Shown here one piece after another: positions 1 to 8,487 of a DNA stretch of 33,500 nt. The stretch's first letter is position 1. Each line of letters starts with the position of its first letter. The translations under genes were made by a program, and so were the position numbers. The notes beneath the pieces were generated by a model. It did no database searches. It saw nothing but the letters and a program-made list of their open reading frames with translations, and was not told the origin of the DNA. Source of the stretch: Mesostigma viride (Eukaryota > Streptophyta > Mesostigmatophyceae > Mesostigmatales > Mesostigmataceae); NCBI GenBank assembly GCA_009746045.1, contig RPFO01000034.1:3105181-3138680 (forward strand). The letters run 5' to 3'.

Positions 1-145
1 CTGGAAAAACCGAGGATTCAAAGAAAGGCTGGAGAGGAGCGTGAAGTGCGGGCGCACCTCAAGGATTTCCATTGGCGTCTACTAATTGGACGATGGATCT
101 TGATGCTCAACTCCTTAGGCGCGGGATCTCTGCGCCCATATTTTT
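1..145 (+). repeat. Dispersed repeat, one arm of an inverted pair
   Basis: This stretch matches the reverse complement of about 895-1050. Both contain GGCGYCTACTAATTGGACG followed by ATGGATCTTG, and both continue with diverged but alignable sequence on either side. The phrase CTCTGCGCCCATATTTT near its right end recurs at 576-591. The two arms are diverged, with substitutions and gaps, so this is a pair of old repeat copies and not a recent inverted duplication. The family is probably a decayed retroelement, but no catalytic motif is visible. Confidence 0.45.
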
Positions 146-226
146 CCAGGTAAATAGGTGTACGTTTATTCCAAATATAGCCAGTAGTTAATCCCTGCTA
201 AGCCTAGGGTATCAAGATGTCAGTGG

Positions 227-556
227 CTAAAACGGAGCCTTACTAGACCACGGAAGCCACTGGACTTCTAAGGGGTTGTCATTGGGCATGTGGGTAAAGA
301 TCCTGTTTTTGCCCATGAGGTCATGAAAGATCTCAAGTGGGCTGGGCTTATCCTGGTCCGCGCCAGGGTCCCAGATTTTGTTTTGTTCATTTGCAACCAT
401 CCAGTAGCGTCGCATGCCGGAGTTCCATAGGTAAATGAAGCGTGAGAGAACCCCAGCTTTGTCGAAAACTGTGCGCCTATTGAACACCACATCGTTTCGC
501 ACCGTCCAGATTGTATATAACATGCATGTGCGGAGCCATATCCACGCTTGTGAAGC
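227..556 (-). pseudogene. Non-LTR retrotransposon C-terminal remnant
   Basis: The minus-strand frame is open from about 556 to a stop at 227. It carries the segment WLRTCMLYTIWTVRNDVVF, which resembles the region after the zinc-binding reverse-transcriptase C-terminal domain of plant and green-algal L1-type LINEs (pattern W-x-x-W-x-x-RN-x-x-VF). A stop lies just upstream in frame, and no reverse-transcriptase core is present, so this is a 5'-truncated remnant. The tail is hydrophilic and ends in SSKAPF. Family assignment is by motif resemblance only. Confidence 0.45.
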
Positions 557-625
557 TCAAGGCCGCTTGTGAAGCTCTGCGCCCATATTTTGTTGTTGTT
601 GATGTCATGTAGTTGTTTGTATCCC

Positions 626-675
626 ACGCCGCACACCGGCGCGGGAAAAAACTCAACTCAACTCAACGCCGCACA
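626..675. repeat. 30-bp insertion flanked by 10-bp direct repeats
   Basis: ACGCCGCACA occurs at 626-635 and again at 666-675. Between them lie 30 bases made of CCGGCGCGGG, an A run, and three copies of ACTCA. This is the signature of a very short retroposed fragment with a pentanucleotide tail and a 10-bp target-site duplication. It parallels the (ATTCA)n-tailed element at 7710-8087, which has a duplication of the same length. Slippage in a short tandem duplication is an alternative. Confidence 0.35.
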
Positions 676-752
676 TGGGCAGCAGAGAAACTGTAGTGGC
701 CGAGGGCCGGATATGTTTATGTTTCGGTGTCTGCCCATGTGCGCCAGGACTT

Positions 753-1050
753 TCATGGTTGCGAATTCGAGAGCTTCCGGAGCCTTTTACCTTCGATTAC
801 CGGTAGCACAAATTCGGTGGATGGATGGATGCATGGGTTACAGTTTGACGTGCTCTTTCCCCGAAATCCTTCCATCCTGTTTTCGTCGTACCATCTTGGC
901 CGCAGAGTCCGGAGTTTTGCGCCAAGATCCATCGTCCAATTAGTAGGCGCCAAAGAAAATCGTCTCAGCGCGTCCGCTCTTCATGCACCTCGCCAAATAA
1001 ATTGGCTTCGCCGTTTTCTTTGAAGTTGGAACCTTTGGTTCTTCCGAAAA
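753..1050 (-). repeat. Dispersed repeat, second arm of the inverted pair
   Basis: The reverse complement of about 895-1050 aligns with bases 1-112. A short minus-strand open frame (753-953) reads RWYDENRMEGFRGKSTSN and may be a decayed coding fragment of the same element. A trace of GGATGGATGGATGCATGG lies at about 819-836. No conserved catalytic residues are seen, so the coding reading is uncertain. Confidence 0.35.
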
Positions 1051-1595
1051 TGGGCTCCGCCGGATTATTACTATGGGAAGAGCGGTAGGTTCCCGCCACG
1101 CCGGATATCACGTCTGTCGGACAACACGACAACACCATACTGTAGATGGGCTATGATAGTCTGGTAATGAGTCATGACTCATGACTGGCGTGGGAATAAT
1201 AAACTCAGTTGAGTAGTCTCAGTTGGCCTTGTTGTGCTGCCAGGCTAACGACATTTTGACTAGAAAAGAATGTGAGCACTTTTCGTTTCTTCTTCCTCCT
1301 CCCCCCCGGTGCCCCGGCCCCAATCCCTGGATCGATCCCCCCGCTTACTGCGAGCGCTCCTCGTGTTTTTGCGTTATATGTGCAATGTGCCATTTACTGT
1401 CGAAGGATGCGTCAAAGCATGCTTCCTTTCGGCCACCCTTTGATGCGTGGTTGAACGAAAAACGAAGAAAATGGCGTGTTTGTTTAGGTGATGATCATTT
1501 CCTTTTCAGCACGATGCCTTCAGCTAGTTGTCGCCATTTTAATGCGAGGAGCTCCAAGCTTGGAGCCCTGGAACAACTGGCTGCTGTAGGGTGTT
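1051..1595. other. No gene recognised
   Basis: No convincing coding region is seen. A perfect 12-bp palindrome, GAGTCATGACTC, lies at 1169-1180, and a pyrimidine-rich run lies at about 1280-1325. Open frames here are short and overlap on both strands without family signatures. Confidence 0.5.
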
Positions 1596-1866
1596 GCCTG
1601 CATGTGTATTATTCAAGGAGCAGCTAGTAGATGACATGAGGGGCACAGACCTCGATTCATGTGATATGGAGAATGATGCATTGCAAGGCCATCTGGGCCT
1701 AGGTTGTAGAGGACAATGAACCCCCCCAGGGGGGAAAAAGCGCGTCACCCATCGTGGGAAGAACACCCGGCATGACCGTTAGAGCTTGGCACTACCTGCT
1801 ACGTGGCATGTCCCTTGGTTTGTTAGTTTAGGCATTAGATATATAGAATAGAACCGGTAGGCTTGT
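1596..1866 (+). pseudogene. LINE 3'-end fragment, plus orientation
   Basis: This stretch aligns along most of its length with the reverse complement of 5964-6250, the 3' end of the minus-strand LINE copy. Shared blocks include TTCAAGGAGCAGCT (read FKEQLV-DM in the other copy), the segment around TAGAGGACAA, and the 3' terminal ATAGAATAG...ACCGGTAGG. It has stops and indels relative to the other copy and lacks everything upstream. It ends in CCATCCTCCATTCATT, a short form of the CATC-type tail, and then meets an S-family end at about 1880. Confidence 0.55.
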
Positions 1867-1877
1867 TTGTCCATCCT

Positions 1878-2060
1878 CCATTCATTAATTAAGAACATTA
1901 CTCCGTTGGGAGTTTATGTAACACATAGCCCTGAGAGGGGTCTCCATTCATTGGGGTCTGAATACTCCGTGGCTCCCCATGATTACGGGAGCACGTGTAT
2001 TGTGCATTTTTCACCTGATAATGTGCCACCACACGCATCATGCGGCATACATGCGTGGTA
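1878..2060 (-). mobile_element. Family S SINE-like copy (3' end), partial
   Basis: On the minus strand this ends in CTCCCAACGGAGTAATGTTC followed by a TTAATTAA tail. Just upstream in that orientation it has a block matching the 3' part of the better-defined S copy at 7710-8087 (...CCCTTCTC...GGGCTATGTG-TACATA). The match fades beyond about 1945 (plus coordinate), so the 5' limit is uncertain. A second, rearranged terminal motif (ACTCCGTGGCTCCCC) lies at 1965-1980. Confidence 0.45.
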
Positions 2061-2774
2061 CCACTCACGAGTGCAGTTTGCTCGCCCTGTTCAAGGATTG
2101 AATCAACCTTGATCATTCGCACCGTAAGGCCCACTCGCGGCTATCATATCCTTGGACTTTCCAAGGATTAAGTGCACGTGTGACAAAGAAATTTAGGATT
2201 AAGTGTGCTCGCAGGCATCGTCATGCACATGGCCTGCACTGTTGCCTCAGCTTGCACTATAGCTTCTCATATGTACTTTTTTTCAAATTTAAGTGGCATC
2301 ACTGCTGCAAAGATGGCCTCTGCATGTGCAGTGTGCCAACCATACACGTGCCCTGCCGCTTTTGCTGCGCACATTCTGATTTTCTGATTTTTGATTGCAA
2401 TGCTCATGCATTGCTCGCCCATGCCACATGCTCGATATCTACAACCTTTGCATGTGCTTTCCCAAGATGTGCCTGCATCATCCCCGTATATAGCTTGGGC
2501 CCAGAGCCACGAGATAGCCATGGCCAGCTGACGGCGGAGCCCATTACTTTCACGTTTGGGCACCAAATTTTGCCGCGACAATCGATTCGCCTTTCTAAGA
2601 CGCACACGCTGATATATTTTCCCGAGGCTATTACGCAATATTATGGCAAGCATATGCACCTCGACGCAGCGCAGCTTGGCGGCTGGGCCGGCTGAGCCCT
2701 GAAGCTACGTCTGCAGCTCCGGCTGCAGCTTCGCCCTCCGGCACGGAGGGCAGCGGTGCTCTAGTCAGGCACTA
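2061..2774. other. No gene recognised
   Basis: Mixed-composition sequence. Open frames occur on both strands at about 2180-2695, but none has a recognisable domain, and the plus and minus readings overlap fully. The composition is ordinary apart from a GC-rich tract with small repeats of CTGCAGCTCCGG near 2710-2750. Confidence 0.4.
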
Positions 2775-4100
2775 GTGGTGGCCTCGGCTCCTCCGGCGGT
2801 CTCGCCATCGGCATCGCCTGAGCCCAAACGCAGTCGCCCTGAAGAACCTTGCTGGGACGAGGTCGCCTTTGACATCAACTCCTCTGGCTACTGGAACCGA
2901 AAACCGTCAGCCTTCATGGACGATGTGTTTTTCGGTACGCATGCCTCACTTCTTGCACTGGGCACGCACCTCCTCCGCCAAAACCGAGGCCATATGCCAA
3001 CCGGCATCCGTCGATCTTCGCACTTCAAGGCCTCACTGTTGACGACCTGCCATGCTTCCCTCGCCCCTGGCCAGCTTCAGCGCGCCTCGCCCTCTGCTCC
3101 CTCTCGGACGCTCTGAAGCCGAGATCTGGCCCCCCCCTCCCACCGCCGTGACCGACACCACCATTCGCACCCTTTGAGCTACCTTTGAGCAGCACGTGAC
3201 CCCCGTCGCTGCAGATGTGGCAGCCATGGGAGGCACGCTGGCTGCCGAGCTTCCCCTCCTCTCCACCACCACCGCGCCGCCGCCTCCAAACTCCTCGTCT
3301 CCACTGCCACCACTGACCACCACCACCGACACCATGACCGCCCAGCTCCTCATGCAATTAAGCTCGATGAAGCGGCTCGAGGACCACGCGCCATATCGCC
3401 CTCGAGTGCCTGCAGAACACCGCGGGCCTCACCGCCCAGGCTGTAAAGGGGCGTTGCCGCCAGGCCAGCCCCTGCTGGCCCAGCCGGCGATGCCCCTCCC
3501 ACCCAGACCTGGGCCGCCATGCTGCAAAGCCATACCACCTCCACCACCTCGATCCGCCATCGCTCAGTGCACACACTCTCAAACTCCGCGAGGAGGCCGA
3601 GCTCGACAAGCGCAGCTAGCCACAACGTCATCGTCAGGCACTCTCAGGCACTTGGACCTGCTGCAAGGTGAGAACTCCGAGAAGCTTGCTATGGCGTTTG
3701 AGAAAAACATCCTTGTCGATCCCCATGGCTCTAACTGGTGAGCTCCGGCTGGAGGTCCTCTGCCTTCGGACCCGTTCGCGGGGCAATTAAGGCTGGACCA
3801 CCCCCGCTGCTCCTCAACTTTGAGTATGTACGTGGCGGACAAGCTGCTGTTTCTCATGCAAGCGCCGCAAGCGGCTTGTAGGGACCTCCTACACGCTGGA
3901 TGACGACCTGACCCTAGGGCACAGCAACCTACACGTAATGGCACGCAAACGCGACAGACGGGAGCTATGGCTGATCTACCTCCATGCAGCTGTCTCCGGC
4001 AAGCAGCCGGAAAGAAGCCGGTTTACCGTTGCGGGGGGGCGGACATCTACGTCCACCGCAAGCCATGGCAGGCGACCCCCGCCCCATGCAGCAACCGGCG
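2775..4100 (+). pseudogene. Decayed GC-rich coding-like region, perhaps retroelement ORF1
   Basis: This is a GC-rich stretch whose plus-strand reading is open in pieces that change frame: 2775-3116, 3196-3741 and shorter blocks to about 4100. The first piece contains a plausible protein segment (EPCWDEVAFDINSSGYW). The second is proline/threonine-rich and ends KLAMAFEKNILVDPHGSNW. The frame breaks suggest a degenerated protein, perhaps the first ORF of a retroelement, given its low complexity and repeat-rich neighbourhood. A spliced host gene is possible, but I could not place convincing splice sites. No domain is recognised. Confidence 0.25.
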
Positions 4101-4129
4101 GCCCCTAGGGGTTCAAAGATAAAAGTAGT

Positions 4130-4498
4130 GTAGCATAGATAGGCTTAGATAACGTGGCCCACGCTCATGCGTATTATGTCTGCCTATGATGCCAGGATCC
4201 ACACCAGCTGATGCATTAGCGTTGAAGTAGTTAGCCATACTTTGCCTGCATATGCAGAGAGACACTCTCTGCCGGAGAGGCCATGCCCTACCTAGGGCTC
4301 AATCTCATGAATATCTTCCACCTGCACATGCCAGGCCTCTTTTGGTATATATGATACATTATGGTGAAGCAGCTGTGCACCTTGTGCACCCAGAGCAGGT
4401 GGCAGTTTACATTCCCGGTCTGACCTGCAGGTTGTAGCCTGCAGAATGTACTAAAAACCATACACCCCTTCTCAGGGATATGCGGTAAATATGCTCCC
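4130..4498 (+). mobile_element. Family S SINE-like copy, left part (split by D)
   Basis: Aligns with 7745-8055 across about 300 bp. Shared blocks include GTCTGCCTATGATG / GTGTGCCTATAATG, AGGCCATGCCCTA / AAGCCATGCCCTA, and AGAATGTA...CCCCTTCTC near the 3' end. It stops at ATGCTCCC (4491-4498), where a D element begins. Its missing 3' end resumes at 4678. The 5' limit is approximate because similarity decays before about 4160. Confidence 0.55.
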
Positions 4499-4677
4499 GT
4501 TTGTGACCGCGTATGGCATTCATAGCGATTCGGGCCGTGGCCGGTGCCCACAACCCTGTAACTAGGACCTAGTAGATAGCTCTCGATCATAATCCATTCC
4601 CGGCATCCCATGTTCCCCTCCCACTGAGGACTTATGCTCACGTGACGCAGTCACGTGTCAATTATTTTAATTAATTA
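4499..4677 (+). mobile_element. Family D SINE-like element inside S, 8-bp TSD
   Basis: This 179-bp insertion lies between two copies of ATGCTCCC (4491-4498 and 4678-4685). It closely matches the reverse complement of 32128-32317, with few indels. Its 3' end carries the inverted repeat CACGTGAC-GCA-GTCACGTG (4639-4657), then an AT-rich tail of TTAAT-like units. Removing it and one ATGCTCCC copy rejoins a normal S 3' end (ATGCTCCCCACGGAG-ATATGTT), close to the intact copy near 8050. No promoter boxes or coding potential are evident. Confidence 0.6.
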
Positions 4678-4735
4678 ATGCTCCCCACGGAGATATGTTC
4701 TTCATGAATATTTAATTAATAAATACTTAGCTTGG
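4678..4735 (+). mobile_element. Family S copy, right (3') part and tail
   Basis: ATGCTCCCCACGGAGATATGTTC corresponds to the S 3' terminus (ATACTCCCAACGGAGTTATGTTA at about 8051-8073). It is followed by an AT-rich tail with TTAAT units to about 4735. It is the continuation of the copy starting near 4130, separated from it by the D insertion. Confidence 0.5.
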
Positions 4736-4945
4736 GCGCACAGTATCGATGCAGGGATCCTGGTGCCTCCACTTTGGATCGATCAAAGGCTTACACAACA
4801 TTTGTAATACAAGCCGGCGCCCATGCCTTCACTGCGTTTCAATCGTTTCTTTGTCAATAATAGTTGTCTCGCTTAATTTTTCATGTATAACATTAATTAA
4901 TTAATGAAACGTGCTCCCGTTGGGGAGTCACGGAGCATTAACCCC
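4736..4945. other. Spacer with a rearranged S-type terminal motif
   Basis: No gene is seen. At 4883-4945 the sequence runs ATGTATAACATT, TTAATTAATTAATG, then CTCCCGTTGGGGAG and CACGGAGCATTA, directly against the GGAT array. The same 12-mer ATGTATAACATT recurs at 6884-6895 beside another S terminus. The block TGCTCC...GGGAGCA could form a short hairpin. Confidence 0.4.
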
Positions 4946-5963
4946 GATGGATGGATGGATGGATGGATGGATGGATGGATGGATGGATGGATGGATGGAT
5001 GGATGGATGGATGGATGGATGGATGGATGGATGGATGGATGGATGGATGGATGGATGGATGGATGGATGGATGGATGGATGGATGGATGGATAGATGGAT
5101 GGATGGATGGATGGATGGATGGATGGATGGATGGATGGATGGATGGATGGATGGATGGATGGATGGATGGATGGATGGATGGATGGATGGATGGATGGAT
5201 GGATGGATGGATGGATGGATGGATGGATGGATGGATGGATGGATGGATGGATGGATGGATGGATGGATGGATGGATGGATGGATGGATGGATGGATGGAT
5301 GGATGGGATGGATGGATGGATGGATGGATGGATGGATGGATGGATGGATGGATGGATGGATGGATGGATGGATGGATGGATGGATGGATGGATGGATGGA
5401 TGGATGGATGGATGGATGGATGGATGGATGGATGGATGGATGGATGGATGGATGGATGGATGGATGGATGGATGGATGGATGGATGGATGGATGGATGGA
5501 TGGATGGATGGATGGATGGATGGATGGATGGATGGATGGATGGATGGATGGATGGATGGATGGATGGATGGATGGATGGATGGATGGATGGATGGATGGA
5601 TGGATGGATGGATGGATGGATGGATGGATGGATGGATGGATGGATCGGGATGGATGGATGGATGGATGGATGGATGGATGGATGGATGGATGGATGGATG
5701 GATGGATGGATGGATGGATGGATGGATGGATGGATCGGGATGGATGGATGGATGGATGGATGGATGGATGGATGGATGGATGGATGGATGGATGGATGGA
5801 TGGATGGATGGATGGATGGATGGATGGATGGATGGATGGATGGATGGATGGATGGATGGATGGATGGATGGATGGATGGATGGATGGATGGATGGATGGA
5901 TGGATGGATGGATGGATGGATGGATGGATGGATGGATGGATGGATGGATGGATGGATGGATGG
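4946..5963. repeat. (GGAT)n microsatellite, about 1 kb
   Basis: About 254 tandem copies of GGAT on the plus strand ((CATC)n on the minus). There are only four interruptions: an A substitution near 5093, one extra G near 5306, and two identical GGATCGGG variants at about 5642 and 5732, 90 bp apart. The paired variants imply an internal duplication of a block. The array abuts the 3' end of the minus-strand LINE copy, so it reads as that element's tail. Because the period is four, open frames in both directions (MDGW or HPSI repeats) are artefacts. Confidence 0.95.
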
Positions 5964-6895
5964 GTGCACGCAATCCTACCGGTCTAAGCTAGTTCTACAG
6001 GCTATCTACAAAACAATCAGCTATTCTATATCTATGGTGCTCGCGACCTCAGGGGTCTTGTCTAGCATGCCGCCCACGTGTGCAGACGCGCGGTTTCCCC
6101 ACTGCAAGGGGGTTGTTGTCCTCTATGACCTGGGCCCAATGGGCCTTGTCCATCATCTTTTTCCAAATCACGGAGAGGCCTAGGCCCCCCATGTCCTCTA
6201 CGAGCTGTTCTTTGAAGGTGCGGGCCTTGCGGCGTCTAACCTGGCTGGGCCCGGCCCACGTGAGGAGGTGCCGGCCCGGCTGGGCGGGGCCGGCAGCCCT
6301 GCAGAGGGGCCACGTGAGGTGTCTACCTGGTTGGTGCGAGCTAAGTGCCCTACTAGCATCAGGCGCCGCTGCTTGATGGTCAGTGCTGGTGATAAGTGGC
6401 ATGCCGAGATACAAGTCCTCCTTGCGGACATGAGCAGCGTATCCTACACGAAAAATTGACCGCAGCATGTTGATGACCGCGCCATCCAGCTTGTTGGCAA
6501 GGTCGGCATGCAGTGAGAGTCCACGTCTCGGCCCCGTACGTAAGAACAGGGAGGACCAGGACCTTAAACAGGTCCTGTTTCTCTATCTTGCCCATGCACC
6601 AGGGGCTTGCGCCACAGGGCCCGGTATTGGTGTAAAGCGTGCCAGGGCGAGGGAGATACGGTGGTCCACATCGGCCTCGCAGCTGGGGAGTAAGCTACCT
6701 AGCAACTTGACGCGGTCCCAATACAGGACTCGAGAGCCGTCGAGGAGAAATGAGGTCGGGCGGGGGCTGAGTGAGCCCAATCGCCAGAGCCTCAGTCTTC
6801 TTGCTGACCTCAAGCCCCACCACACGGGCCTCGATTGCCAGGCAGTCAAGCCACGTCTGCACGTGCTCAGTGCCCTCGAAGAGATGTATAACATT
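5964..6895 (-). pseudogene. LINE copy, 3' half of ORF2, frameshifted
   Basis: Reading on the minus strand, frame-shifted pieces run in the LINE order: HVQTWLDCLAIEARVVGLEV (just after the reverse-transcriptase YADD box in relatives), LLGSLLPSCEADVDHRISLA, KVLVLPVLTYGAETWTLT, RRLMLVGHLARTNQVDT, and [19 protein letters not shown], ending near 6049. The VLTYGAETWTLT segment is typical of the post-RT region of non-LTR elements. The YADD box itself is missing because the copy is truncated there, next to AT-rich sequence and an S terminus. The non-coding 3' end finishes ACCGGTAGGATTGCGTGCACC and runs into the CATC array. At least two frame changes make it inactive. Confidence 0.7.
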
Positions 6896-7035
6896 TAAAA
6901 AATTAAATTAAATTATAACATGACTCCGTTGGGAGATCATGTAGCACATATTCCCTTGCTGTCCAGATGGATGGAGGCGGGCGAAGCCGCGAAACCAAAC
7001 TAATCCAACTCTAAGCTAATGTAATCTAGAAAACC
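6896..7035 (-). mobile_element. Family S SINE-like copy, short
   Basis: Read on the minus strand, the 3' end is ATGTGCTACATGATCTCCC followed by AACGGAGTCATGTTATAA, with a tail of AATTT units (6896-6915). This is the S terminus with a different pentanucleotide tail. Similarity to other S copies fades by about 6970, so the rest up to 7035 is provisional. No target-site duplication could be found. Confidence 0.4.
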
Positions 7036-7039
7036 CTAG

Positions 7040-7709
7040 CTAGCTACTCTCCTCTGCAAAGCGCCCCTTCCTCTTGGGGGGAGGGGGCTTGCCCACAGGG
7101 GCTGGCGTGTGATCGAGCCTGGACAATTGTCTTCCACCTCTTCTTCTAATCTTGTTCTGCATAGCAGTCCAAGCAACAGAGAGGGAGTGAATGCGATGTT
7201 CAAATGGGGCTGGGACCACTATGTCAGCCAACAACTGCTGTGGGTAGGTCATGACATGTTTACCTACCCTTTTAGGATGTCCTTGGGGCCAGGCCAGGTC
7301 AGGACATGCTGCCCTGGCTGGCCAAGCCGCTGGGGGCCGGCCAGACCGAGGTCGGTGTCAACCTGACTGGTGGGAGCAAGATGCCCTATGAATGCTATCC
7401 TACGCTGTCTAATCTTGTCCAACATGCGACGCATACCCTGGTACAAAGATTCTGATGCCCCTATGTGTGGAAAACCCTACGTTCAGGGCCTGGCGGAGCA
7501 TCCTGGATACGGTGCCGTTCAGCCGTGTGGCCAGCGTGTCCGTGAGCGTCCATGCCTCGGCGCCATAGGTGAGCACCGTGAGGACCAGGACCTTGAGGAG
7601 CATGCGCTTGCAGTGCTCGCCCAGGGCCTTCGAGTGCCAGTAGGGTTTGAGCGACCGATGCCTACTGTAGCCCAGGCCAGGCCGACATTACTGATGCGGA
7701 TGTCCACAT
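7040..7709 (-). pseudogene. LINE copy, 3' portion, interrupted by S
   Basis: Minus-strand pieces in LINE order: VDIRISNVGLAWATVGIG, KVLVLTVLTYGAEAWTLT, RRIAFIGHLAPTSQVDT, and a C-terminal part ending PPPKRKGRFAEESS with a stop at 7040. Frame changes lie between the pieces. The 5' edge (ATGTCCACAT, 7700-7709) is one copy of the target-site duplication of the S insertion. The upstream part of the same LINE copy resumes at 8088 in the compatible frame. Confidence 0.65.
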
Positions 7710-8087
7710 ACAGGCACTCTACCAGCTGAGCCTAGCATTTTTAGTCATGTACATGTGTGCCTATAATGAGCCACCCTCCAGATGATACCTAGCTTTATTT
7801 AATTATGCCGTGCCCATGCAGGGGGTCACTCCCTGCTGAGAAGCCATGCCCTAGCTTTTGTATAGCTGTGCTGATCTTCCCCACCTATGACAAGCTCCCC
7901 TTAGCTGGGTGTTGCCTGAAACTCTGGGTGGTGCAGGTGCCCTAGTGCACCTAGAGCAAGTGTTGTAATTTACATTCCCACCCTTGCAGGAAGCAGCTTA
8001 GAATGTATAATAGGCCATATGCCCCTTCTCTGGGCTATGTGCTACATATACTCCCAACGGAGTTATGTTACAATTCAATTCAATTCA
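7710..8087 (+). mobile_element. Family S SINE-like element, complete, 10-bp TSD
   Basis: This 378-bp insertion interrupts a LINE and is flanked by ATGTCCACAT at 7700-7709 and 8088-8097. The body matches 4130-4498. The 3' terminus is ATACTCCCAACGGAGTTATG, then TTAC, then about three ATTCA units. It has no coding capacity. The first bases (about 7711-7733) are, on the opposite strand, very like a tRNA D-arm/A-box (AGGCTCAGCTGGTAGAGTGCC). The copy at 4130 does not share this. Removal of the insertion and one duplication restores an uninterrupted minus-strand LINE reading (DDVDI joined to RISNVG). Confidence 0.7.
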
Positions 8088-8405
8088 ATGTCCACATCGT
8101 CGGCGGTGTCAGGGAGCATGCTCCCCAGCAGTTTGAAGCGATCACGGAACTCGGCCTCCTTCCCGTCGAGCAGCCGCGGCAGCGGCGGGCGACTGGTTGC
8201 CCCAACCACCATCGCCTCCGTTTTGACACTAATCTCCAACCCCACCGCCCGCGCCTCCAAGCCCAGACAGTCCAGCCAGGTCTGAATGTGCTCGGGGCGC
8301 TCGATGAGGGTGGTATCATCCGCATAAATCAGGTCGGACAGGCGGTAACCAGGGCCACCGCCGCCGTGTTCGCGCTTGTTAATGATGTCCAAGCCGGGCT
8401 CGGAC
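8088..8405 (-). pseudogene. LINE copy, reverse-transcriptase YADD region
   Basis: The minus-strand frame encodes EPGLDIINKREHGGGGPGYR, then LSDLIYADDTTLIERPEH, then QTWLDCLGLEARAVGLEI and LLDGKEAEFRDRFKLLGSML, ending PDTADDVDI at the S insertion. YADD is the catalytic aspartate box of reverse transcriptases. The LDCLGLEARAVGLEIS block is shared with the copies at 5964-6895 and 32420-33420. The 5' side is truncated at about 8405, where a short tandem repeat begins. It is the 5' continuation of the copy ending at 7040. Confidence 0.75.
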
Positions 8406-8420
8406 CCCTTAAGAGCAGTG

Positions 8421-8474
8421 TATAAAAGAGCAGTGTATAATGTTCAGTATAAAAGAGCAGTGTAGAACATGCCC
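8421..8474. repeat. 27-bp tandem repeat, two copies, with TATAAAAG
   Basis: TATAAAAGAGCAGTGTA begins at 8421 and again at 8448, giving a 27-bp period. Each copy has a TATA-like TATAAAAG on the plus strand, but no transcript start or downstream gene on that strand is evident, so a promoter role is not supported. It abuts the truncated 5' edge of the LINE copy. Confidence 0.6.
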
Positions 8475-8487
8475 TGGGCATGCATGG

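Noticed and set aside
3025-3631. Glycine- and alanine-rich minus-strand open frames
   Set aside because: Low-complexity complements of GC-rich, proline-rich sequence; no motifs.
4897-6183. MDGW and HPSI repeat proteins in five overlapping frames
   Set aside because: Pure translation of (GGAT)n on both strands; no unique coding sequence beyond a few flanking codons.
8421-8460. Tandem TATA-box promoter
   Set aside because: TATAAAAG recurs only because of a 27-bp tandem repeat, and no plus-strand gene follows.
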